Shown: in pieces, positions 30,612-37,022 of the stretch | Layout: each line of letters starts with the position of its first letter | Numbering within the stretch: the stretch's first letter is position 1 | Source: an uncultured Lachnospiraceae bacterium | GTDB taxonomy: Bacteria; Bacillota; Clostridia; Lachnospirales; Lachnospiraceae | NCBI GenBank assembly: GCA_949287925.1 | Contig: CASEIR010000095.1 | Location: 1-37,022, forward strand | DNA length: 37,022 nucleotides | Direction of reading: 5' to 3' | Translations under genes and position numbers: made by a program | The notes under the pieces: model-generated | The model's database searches: none | What the model was told of the DNA's origin: nothing | What the model saw: the letters and a program-made list of their open reading frames with translations, nothing else

Positions 30612-31307
30612 ATGGCGAAAATATTGGTTTGTGATGATGATAAAGAAATTGTAGAGGCGATTGATATATATCTGTCTCAGGAGGGATATGAGATCCGGAA
30701 GGCTTATGACGGAGAAGAAGCGCTGAAAGTGCTGAAGGAAGAGGAGATCGACCTGTTGGTCATAGATGTGATGATGCCGCGGCTGGACGGGATCCGCGCT
30801 ACGCTGAAGATTCGGGAAGGCAATAATATTCCGATTATTATTCTGTCGGCAAAGTCGGAGGATGCCGATAAAATTCTGGGACTGAATGTAGGTGCCGATG
30901 ATTACGTGACAAAACCATTTAACCCTCTGGAACTGGTGGCAAGAGTCAAGTCGCAGCTCAGGCGGTATACGCAGCTTGGCAGTACGCCGGAGAGCGGCGG
31001 ACGGTCGGCGTTCAGTACAGGAGGGCTTGTGATCCGGGATGATTTGAAGGAAGTGACGGTAGACGGGGAGCTGGTGAAGCTGACTCCAATCGAATACAAT
31101 ATTTTGCTTTTGCTTGTGAAAAACCAAGGGAAGGTATTTTCCATTGAACAGATTTATGAAAGTATCTGGAATGAAGATGCGATCGGCGCGGATAATACGG
31201 TGGCGGTGCATATCCGCCACATTCGTGAAAAAATTGAGATTAATCCAAAGGAGCCCAGGTACCTGAAGGTGGTCTGGGGCGTGGGCTATAAGGTGGAGAG
31301 AATCTAG
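30612..31307 (+). CDS. OmpR/PhoB-family response regulator (VanR-like)
   Basis: This is a 231-aa regulator. The receiver has DDD at 8-10, phospho-acceptor D52 in DVMMP, the LSAK switch and K in YVTKPFNP. A winged helix spans about 130-231 (LTPIEYNILLLLVKNQGKVFSIEQIYESIWN; VAVHIRHIREKIEINPKEPRYLKVVWGVGYKVE). ATG 30612 is chosen over GTG 30603: AAGGAGGT is correctly spaced only for the former. The kinase starts 12 nt after the stop. Upstream 0A-like boxes suggest input from the divergent Spo0A-like protein. Confidence 0.95.
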   Translation: MAKILVCDDDKEIVEAIDIYLSQEGYEIRKAYDGEEALKVLKEEEIDLLVIDVMMPRLDGIRATLKIREGNNIPIIILSAKSEDADKILGLNVGADDYVTKPFNPLELVARVKSQLRRYTQLGSTPESGGRSAFSTGGLVIRDDLKEVTVDGELVKLTPIEYNILLLLVKNQGKVFSIEQIYESIWNEDAIGADNTVAVHIRHIREKIEINPKEPRYLKVVWGVGYKVERI

Positions 31308-31319
31308 AGAGGAGACGTT

Positions 31320-33917
31320 ATGGGGAAACAATGGTATAAATCAAACGTAATCAAGGGGATTTTGGTAACCGTGGAACATCTGTTGGTTCTGGCTATGGTC
31401 TTATGCCTGACCTGGATGTTCTCCTATCCGGCGGTCAGCAGCGAACTGTTTTATGGAAATGTTGCGAATGATTATGAAGACACTACTGTATTTGCGGAAC
31501 AGGTGGAATTATTGAGCCAGCACATTCTGGGAGCGGTCTCTTCGCAGAAGCTGTTGGATTCCAACGGGGAATATGATCCGGATAAAGTGGTAGATGTGGT
31601 GGATTATGTATCCGGGAACCGCGGAGAGTATCCGGATGATACCAGCTTAAGTTACCGGATGGAGGATCTGGTAGAATGGGGCAGATACCGCAATGAAGAG
31701 CAGGGAAGTTCGGACGAAATGGCGAACATTATCGTGTGCAAACGTCAGGACGGATCTTATCATTATTATGAATTTGCGGAGTTTCGTTCATTGGTGGAAC
31801 AAGGACAGCTGAAATTCGTAATGGCGGGCAGCAGTCAGGAGCTTACAACGGAAGAGATTCTGTCGCAGCTGCAGGACCGCAGTTATTATCAGGGGACAGA
31901 GACTTTCAAGGGATTGCAGGATCAGGATGGGAAACTTCTGTATGTGGACTGCTGGAATTATGACGGCACATGGGAGAAAGAACGTTACCAGACTATAGAT
32001 GGAAGAAGTATCCTGCAGATTGCCAATGAAGAAGCGGCATGGAACGGAAGGCTTAATGACGCGTATACTTATATAAAGCAGGCGGCGGATGGTATCTTTT
32101 ATGAAAAAATCGAAAATGACAGCCTGATCCAGAATTACCAGGAGGGCAATACAAATTTAACCTATTTATTCTATAAAGAAGATACGGGCCGAATCTATAC
32201 CAACCGGAAAGCGTTTCAGGATGTTTCTGGGCTGGAAGAAAGTCTGGATGCCATCCGGCAGACAGGAAAATATGTGATTGTTTATCCTAAATTGGAGGAT
32301 TTTGAGTCCAATATGGAGCAGACGGATGCGTTTGAATGGAGTAATTATGTGAGCAGCTATCTTTCGTCAGAAGGCTCTTTTGTCTATGCGGTTGCCATAG
32401 ATACCGATTATCCGGTGCAGGATCAGTTCTATACAGAGAATCAATCCTATGATGCGCATGCGGATGATGTGCAGAAGGTATTTGCGGCGGGGGTTGTGTC
32501 GGCATTTTTGTTCCTGGTATTCCTGATCTGGCTTACGGTGACCGCAGGAAGGAGGGCGGGAGAAGACCAGATATATCTGTGCGCATTTGACCGGTGGAAG
32601 ACGGAAATCGCCGCGATTTCTATATTCTGTATCTGGCTGATTCCTATAATGGCTGCCGGCACAGCGGTAAATGTGGCGTCCAATGAAATATATAATGTGA
32701 CAGAAGGCGGTGCATACATCTATGTTCCAACTGTCAGTACCGGGTTATATTTTTCTACCAAAAATCTGATCCTGATCGGAGGTATGGCGGTGTATACTTG
32801 TGCCATGTTCCTGACCGGGTATCTGAGTCTGGTACGTAGGATCAAGGCCCGTAGCCTGTGGAAAGACAGCGTGCTGCGTATGTTGGGGCATTTCTTAAAA
32901 CAGATAATCCTGCATATGCATCTTCTGTGGAAACTGATCCTGGGATTTGCCGTCTTTGTATTCATCCACTGGCTGGCATTTATCAGTTATCAGAGCTTTT
33001 TCTTCCTGATGCTGATGCTGCTTTCAGAACTGGCGGCTTTTGTCATTCTGGTACGGGATGTGATCGGCAAACAGCGGATCCAGAAGGGAATCAAAGAAAT
33101 TGCAGGCGGAAACGTAGATTATAAGATCGATTCGGAGGGTCTGCCGCTGGAACAAAAAGCGATTGCGGAGAATATCAACACCATCGGTCAGGGGCTTGAT
33201 GCGGCGCTGGAGGAAAGTATCAAGAGTGAACGGCTGAAGACAGACCTGATCACCAATGTGTCCCATGACATTAAGACGCCGCTGACATCTATCATTAATT
33301 ATGTGGATCTTCTGAAACAGGAGAATTTTGAGGATCCGAAGATTCAGAGATATCTGGAGATATTGGAAGCAAAATCTCAAAGATTAAAAACCCTGACTGA
33401 AGATGTAGTGGAGGCTTCTAAGATCAGCTCCGGAAATATTACGCTGGAATATATGAATATCAATCTGGTGGAGATGATTCAACAAACCAGTGGAGAATTC
33501 GAGGAAAAATTTAAAAACAACGGGCTGACGGAGGTTCTGATTCTGCCAGAGGAAGATGTTATTATCCGAGTGGACGGAAGGCGGATGTGGCGCGTCCTGG
33601 AAAATATCTATAATAACGCTGCGAAATACGCCATGGAAGGAACCAGAGTTTACGCAGAGCTTGCGGTCCGGGACGGACGCGCAGTTTTCAACCTGAAGAA
33701 CATTTCCAGACAGCCGTTGAATATTTCAGCAGACGAACTGACCGAGCGGTTTATCCGGGGTGATATTTCCAGAAGCACGGAAGGCAGCGGACTTGGCTTA
33801 TCTATCGCAAAGACACTGACCGAGATGCAGGGCGGAAAATTTGAATTGTATCTGGACGGCGATCTGTTCCGGGTAACCATAGAGTTTGATGCTTTATTGG
33901 GGACGGGGAATTTTTGA
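31320..33917 (+). CDS. Large multi-membrane-segment sensor histidine kinase
   Basis: This is an 865-aa kinase, about twice the usual length. One membrane segment lies at about 14-38, then an extracytoplasmic region of roughly 350 residues. A block of five further hydrophobic segments follows between about 388 and 585. The HisKA box is LITNVSHDIKTPLTSI with phospho-acceptor H649. The ATPase domain shows RVLENIYNNAAKYA (N box) and GSGLGLSIAKTL (G2); a clear G1 DxGxG is not seen, the corresponding stretch reading LKNISRQPLNISADELTERF. That degenerate G1 is common in this group. The last residues (ALLGTGNF) and the stop codon come from repeat R3. Confidence 0.93.
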   Translation: MGKQWYKSNVIKGILVTVEHLLVLAMVLCLTWMFSYPAVSSELFYGNVANDYEDTTVFAEQVELLSQHILGAVSSQKLLDSNGEYDPDKVVDVVDYVSGNRGEYPDDTSLSYRMEDLVEWGRYRNEEQGSSDEMANIIVCKRQDGSYHYYEFAEFRSLVEQGQLKFVMAGSSQELTTEEILSQLQDRSYYQGTETFKGLQDQDGKLLYVDCWNYDGTWEKERYQTIDGRSILQIANEEAAWNGRLNDAYTYIKQAADGIFYEKIENDSLIQNYQEGNTNLTYLFYKEDTGRIYTNRKAFQDVSGLEESLDAIRQTGKYVIVYPKLEDFESNMEQTDAFEWSNYVSSYLSSEGSFVYAVAIDTDYPVQDQFYTENQSYDAHADDVQKVFAAGVVSAFLFLVFLIWLTVTAGRRAGEDQIYLCAFDRWKTEIAAISIFCIWLIPIMAAGTAVNVASNEIYNVTEGGAYIYVPTVSTGLYFSTKNLILIGGMAVYTCAMFLTGYLSLVRRIKARSLWKDSVLRMLGHFLKQIILHMHLLWKLILGFAVFVFIHWLAFISYQSFFFLMLMLLSELAAFVILVRDVIGKQRIQKGIKEIAGGNVDYKIDSEGLPLEQKAIAENINTIGQGLDAALEESIKSERLKTDLITNVSHDIKTPLTSIINYVDLLKQENFEDPKIQRYLEILEAKSQRLKTLTEDVVEASKISSGNITLEYMNINLVEMIQQTSGEFEEKFKNNGLTEVLILPEEDVIIRVDGRRMWRVLENIYNNAAKYAMEGTRVYAELAVRDGRAVFNLKNISRQPLNISADELTERFIRGDISRSTEGSGLGLSIAKTLTEMQGGKFELYLDGDLFRVTIEFDALLGTGNF

Positions 33918-33935
33918 AAATTCCCCGTCCCCAAT
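33896..33935. repeat. Palindromic repeat, copy R3
   Basis: ATTGGGGACGGGGAATTTT (33896-33914) and its exact complement (33917-33935) surround TG. It is the longest-armed copy (19 bp). It overlaps the end of the kinase gene and provides its TGA stop at the centre. Its right edge runs into the -35 of the next gene's promoter. Confidence 0.92.
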
Positions 33936-33963
33936 TGAAATTATTTTGAAAAGCCTTTACAAT
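33935..33963 (+). promoter_or_regulatory. Promoter of the methyltransferase gene
   Basis: TTGAAA (33935-33940), a 17-bp spacer and TACAAT (33958-33963) form a strong promoter. The expected start (about 33970) is only a few bases before ATG 33973, implying a leaderless or nearly leaderless mRNA. Confidence 0.65.
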
Positions 33964-33972
33964 AATGTTGTT

Positions 33973-35124
33973 ATGGATGAATTGAGATTTTTATTACAGG
34001 ATAATCTAAATAGTGATTTTATTTCAGCGGTCCTTAGTAATCCCAGAAGGAAGGACGGCCCGGAGAAGGTAAAGGTTCGTCCTCTTTTGAAGAAGGGCTC
34101 GCTTTTTTTTCAGTTAGAATCTTTCCGGAATCATCAGGCGTTTCATGAGAATCTTTCGGCTGCGGACGCCTGCAGAAGCATGTTGTTTTATATGGAGAAT
34201 ATGCGTCAGATACAGATGGAGACCCGCAAGGAGAGTATCTGCGTGCTGGTGAGTAAGAAAGGAAAGGTGACAATCAAACGGAAGGCATGCAAAGCGGAGC
34301 GTAAATGTGTCAGCCTGGAGCACAACCGTAAGAAAAATTATATTCTGGAGGAGGGTGTGGCAGTTCCGTTCCTGGTGGATCTGGGAGTGATGACTTCGGA
34401 AGGAAGAATTGTGCATGCCAGATTTGACAAGTTCCGGCAGATTAACCGGTTCCTGGAGTTTATTGAGGATATTCTTCCAAAGCTCGACCGGGACCGGGAG
34501 CTTACGATTCTGGATTTTGGCTGCGGGAAATCTTACCTCACGTTTGCTATGTATTACTATCTACATGAAATGAAAGGATACGATATTCGAATCATCGGGC
34601 TGGATCTGAAAAAAGAGGTGATCGCACACTGTAATGATCTGGCAGAACAGTATGGTTATGAGAAGCTGCGGTTCCTTGAGGGAAACATTGCAGATTATAC
34701 TGGCGTTGAAAGGGTAGATATGGTGGTAACGCTTCATGCCTGTGATACTGCTACTGATTACGCGTTGGCTAAGGCGGTAGAATGGAATGCCCGTGTGATT
34801 CTGTCGGTACCCTGCTGTCAGCATGAGTTGAACGGGCAGATCGCAAGCGAGGTACTGAAGCCGGTCCTGAAATACGGATTGATCCGGGAACGTGTGGCAG
34901 CTCTTGTGACGGATGCGCTGCGGGCGGAGTACCTGGAAGGAGAAGGATATGAAGTGCAGCTTCTGGAATTTATCGATATGGAACACACACCGAAAAATAT
35001 TCTGATCCGTGCGGTAAAGACTGGGAAAAGGGGAGATAACCAGGAGGCGGTCCGAAGGTGCGAGGAATTTCTGCACGTGTCGCCGACTCTGGGACGATTG
35101 CTTGAACACAAAGGGGAATCTTAG
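33973..35124 (+). CDS. SAM-dependent methyltransferase, METTL25/RRNAD1-like
   Basis: This is a 383-aa protein. An N-terminal region of about 150 residues (LLQDNLNSDFISAVLSNPRRK...KVRPLLKKGSLFFQLESFRNHQAFHENL) is followed by a class I methyltransferase core. Motif I is ILDFGCGKSYLTFAMYYYL (about 178-196), then IIGLDLKKEVIAHCNDLA, a VVTLHACDTATDYALAKAV segment and ILSVPCCQHELNGQI (SVPCCxHxLN). This pattern matches the methyltransferase group that includes eukaryotic METTL25/RRNAD1. The substrate is unknown. ATG 33973 has no ribosome site and lies 10 nt after a -10 box; the longer frame from 33886 would be encoded by repeat R3. The next gene starts right after the stop. Confidence 0.88.
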   Translation: MDELRFLLQDNLNSDFISAVLSNPRRKDGPEKVKVRPLLKKGSLFFQLESFRNHQAFHENLSAADACRSMLFYMENMRQIQMETRKESICVLVSKKGKVTIKRKACKAERKCVSLEHNRKKNYILEEGVAVPFLVDLGVMTSEGRIVHARFDKFRQINRFLEFIEDILPKLDRDRELTILDFGCGKSYLTFAMYYYLHEMKGYDIRIIGLDLKKEVIAHCNDLAEQYGYEKLRFLEGNIADYTGVERVDMVVTLHACDTATDYALAKAVEWNARVILSVPCCQHELNGQIASEVLKPVLKYGLIRERVAALVTDALRAEYLEGEGYEVQLLEFIDMEHTPKNILIRAVKTGKRGDNQEAVRRCEEFLHVSPTLGRLLEHKGES

Positions 35125-37022
35125 ATGAAGTGGAAGAACAGAATGATTCATGCGGGAATCCTGATTGCCGTATTTGTGATTGCGGCGGTGGTATTTTCGC
35201 TGATTACAAATCAGGGAGATGACAGTATGACCGCGGACATGGGATCTGCCACATTTCCGCAGATTTCATTTTCCTATGACGGATATAGTATTAACACATT
35301 ATCCGGCTATGCGAAAGAAATGGATATTCCGGCTATGCGGGATACGATCACGCCGGTGAATAACGGGACGCTTGGAATGGATATCCGGGCGTTTGACAAC
35401 GTTATTACAGAGGTTGAATGGAAGATTTATACCTTGGACGGAGAGACGGTACTGCAGGAAGGTCAGGAAAAGAATCCGGGGGAAAATCTGTCTCTGCAGT
35501 TGGATATGGGAGCTATTACAGACAGGGAAGCGGTTCTGGCGGTAATGCTCGAGACAGAAGCAGAGAAGGAAATTTATTATTATACACGGATTGCTGATGC
35601 TTCGGAGAAAAATATACTGGAGAATCTGGACTATATACAGGCATTTCATGAAAATGCTATGGGCAAGGTAGAAAACGTGGGCGTCGGTACTGCCATTGAG
35701 CCAAATGAAGATGGAGATAACACTACATTTCAGCATGTGACCATACATTCTGATTATGATCATGTCTCCTGGGGACAGTTGGAACCTGCGGTAGAAAAAG
35801 GAGAGCGCTGGAGTGTCAAGGAAACTAACAATGTATCTACGTCTGTGGAACTACAATATTTGGTGCGGTGTAAAGGAGAAGAAAATGAAACGGACCTGTA
35901 CCGTGTAACAGAATATTTCCGGGTGCGTTACATCCCAAGTTCCGGAAAGAATTATCTGTTGGATTATGACCGTACCATGGATCAGATCTTCGATCCCACC
36001 CAGACTGTATTGAGTGAAAAAGGCGTACTCTTGGGAATTGCGGATAAGGATACTCCTTATCTGGTAAATGGGGACGGAACGGTCGTCGCTTTTGTGTCTG
36101 CAAATGAACTGTGGAATTATAATAAAGAAGCCGACGAGACTTCAAGGATCTTCAGTTTTCTGGATGAAGAGAATACGGATGAGCGGAATCTGGTGACTCA
36201 GTATGACATTGAGCTGCTGAATATGGACGATGAAGGGAATGTAACATTTGCGGTTTATGGTTATATGAACCGGGGTGAGCATGAAGGAGAAGTAGGAGCA
36301 GCCATCTATTATTATGACATTTCCACCAGCTCTACAGAAGAGAAGGTGTTTATCCCTTCGGATCAGTCCTATGGAAATGTGATTCAGGAACTTGGGAAAT
36401 CTATGTATTACAGCATGGATAGAAATGTGCTTTATTTGATGTTGAATGGTACTTTATATGAATACCAGGTGGAAGAAGATCAAAAGCAGGCGGTTGTGGA
36501 AGGCCTTAAAGAAGGTCAGTACTGTGTTTCTGAAGACGGGCGCCTGATCTGCTACCAGGCAAATGAAGAAGACGGGCAGGCATCTTCACTGAATGTGCTG
36601 AATCTGGAAAGTGGAAAAGAACGTGAGATCACCTGCGGGGATGATGAATGCATAAAACCGCTGGGATTTGTTAAGACGGATGTAGTGTACGGAGTTGCCA
36701 AGACGGCGGACATAGGCAGGACCATCTCCGGAGAAAGTGTCATACCCATGTATAAGGTGGAGATCCAGAACAGCAAAGGCAAGGTCAAGAAGACTTATCA
36801 GGTAGATGGGATTTATGTGATGGGCGCCGAGTTCGAGAACAATATGATCACATTATCGCGTGTGGCGAAGGATGGAGATGCATATAACAGCGTGCCTTCG
36901 GATTCTATTACAAATAATGAAGAAAGAGAAGAAAGCAATATTTATCTGGAGACTTATACGACGGAACTCAAAGAAACTCAGGTGCGCCTGACTTATGAGG
37001 ATGGGATTACTGATAAAGATCC
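35125..37022 (+). CDS. Membrane-anchored extracytoplasmic protein, 3' end outside window
   Basis: This open frame runs uninterrupted from ATG 35125 to the end of the window (at least 632 residues). It abuts the methyltransferase stop. A short basic N-terminus (MKWKNR) and one hydrophobic segment (about 8-28, IHAGILIAVFVIAAVVFSLIT) suggest a signal anchor. The rest is polar and rich in beta-type stretches. From about residue 290 it has repeating segments that alternate between value-like and label-like phrases (LLNMDDEGNVTFAVYGYM, LYLMLNGTLYEYQVEED, SLNVLNLESGKEREI), which look like beta-propeller blades. I recognise no named family and no catalytic motif. The C-terminal part is missing. Confidence 0.85.
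   Translation, partial: MKWKNRMIHAGILIAVFVIAAVVFSLITNQGDDSMTADMGSATFPQISFSYDGYSINTLSGYAKEMDIPAMRDTITPVNNGTLGMDIRAFDNVITEVEWKIYTLDGETVLQEGQEKNPGENLSLQLDMGAITDREAVLAVMLETEAEKEIYYYTRIADASEKNILENLDYIQAFHENAMGKVENVGVGTAIEPNEDGDNTTFQHVTIHSDYDHVSWGQLEPAVEKGERWSVKETNNVSTSVELQYLVRCKGEENETDLYRVTEYFRVRYIPSSGKNYLLDYDRTMDQIFDPTQTVLSEKGVLLGIADKDTPYLVNGDGTVVAFVSANELWNYNKEADETSRIFSFLDEENTDERNLVTQYDIELLNMDDEGNVTFAVYGYMNRGEHEGEVGAAIYYYDISTSSTEEKVFIPSDQSYGNVIQELGKSMYYSMDRNVLYLMLNGTLYEYQVEEDQKQAVVEGLKEGQYCVSEDGRLICYQANEEDGQASSLNVLNLESGKEREITCGDDECIKPLGFVKTDVVYGVAKTADIGRTISGESVIPMYKVEIQNSKGKVKKTYQVDGIYVMGAEFENNMITLSRVAKDGDAYNSVPSDSITNNEEREESNIYLETYTTELKETQVRLTYEDGITDKD

Noticed and set aside
33886-33972. N-terminal extension of the methyltransferase through repeat R3
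   Set aside because: The extra residues come from the repeat (WGRGIFENSPSP), as in the TatD case, and the upstream ATG overlaps the kinase gene without a ribosome site.

Overview
The window looks like a chromosomal segment from a Gram-positive, endospore-lineage anaerobe of the Lachnospiraceae type. The evidence is gene content and style: a methionine T-box in front of metG, meso-diaminopimelate dehydrogenase, a stand-alone Spo0A DNA-binding domain, FeoA/FeoB with a small Cys-rich membrane partner, an ECF transporter, strong AGGAGG ribosome binding sites and frequent GTG/TTG starts. No species can be named from sequence alone. No tRNA, rRNA, CRISPR array, phage gene or transposase gene is visible.

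Layout. (1) 37-2778: an OmpR-type response regulator, its histidine kinase and a PepSY lipoprotein whose promoter carries two direct repeats one helical turn apart. (2) 2821-5160: a DUF362 ferredoxin-like protein, a YbaK/ProX-type aminoacyl-tRNA editing protein and endonuclease III. (3) 5451-10312: a polyamine-type ABC operon with an XRE-cupin regulator, PotA with a large domain inserted in its TOBE domain, PotB, and a PotC-PotD fusion. (4) 10461-18151: an ECF transporter (S component, fused double ATPase, T component) followed by four phosphatase-type proteins of three families (two PHP, DUF89, SurE) around an RpiR sugar-phosphate-sensing regulator. I regard this as the best candidate for an undescribed metabolic system. 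(5) 18187-26521: T-box and metG, ddh, tatD, a small membrane protein, a small HTH protein, rsmA, citrate synthase and a monoacylglycerol-lipase-like hydrolase. (6) 26621-29759: a DtxR-type regulator facing feoA, feoB and a Cys-rich membrane protein, with matching palindromic operators in front of feoA and feoB. (7) 30063-37022: a stand-alone Spo0A-type DNA-binding domain facing a second OmpR-type regulator and a large multi-membrane-segment kinase, then a METTL25-like methyltransferase and an unfinished membrane-anchored protein.

The regulatory DNA is unusually rich. There are three 0A-box-like heptamers at exactly 10-bp steps between the Spo0A-like gene and the second two-component system. 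A promoter sits inside one arm of a terminator-like inverted repeat in front of the ECF operon. A family of near-perfect 36-40 bp palindromes (TTGGGGACGGGGAATTTT arms) lies at gene ends, and one copy supplies the stop codon of a kinase gene. A 23-bp tandem triplication runs across the surE stop codon. One gene appears to be transcribed as a leaderless mRNA.

All family assignments come from reading motifs by eye. No database search or folding calculation was run.
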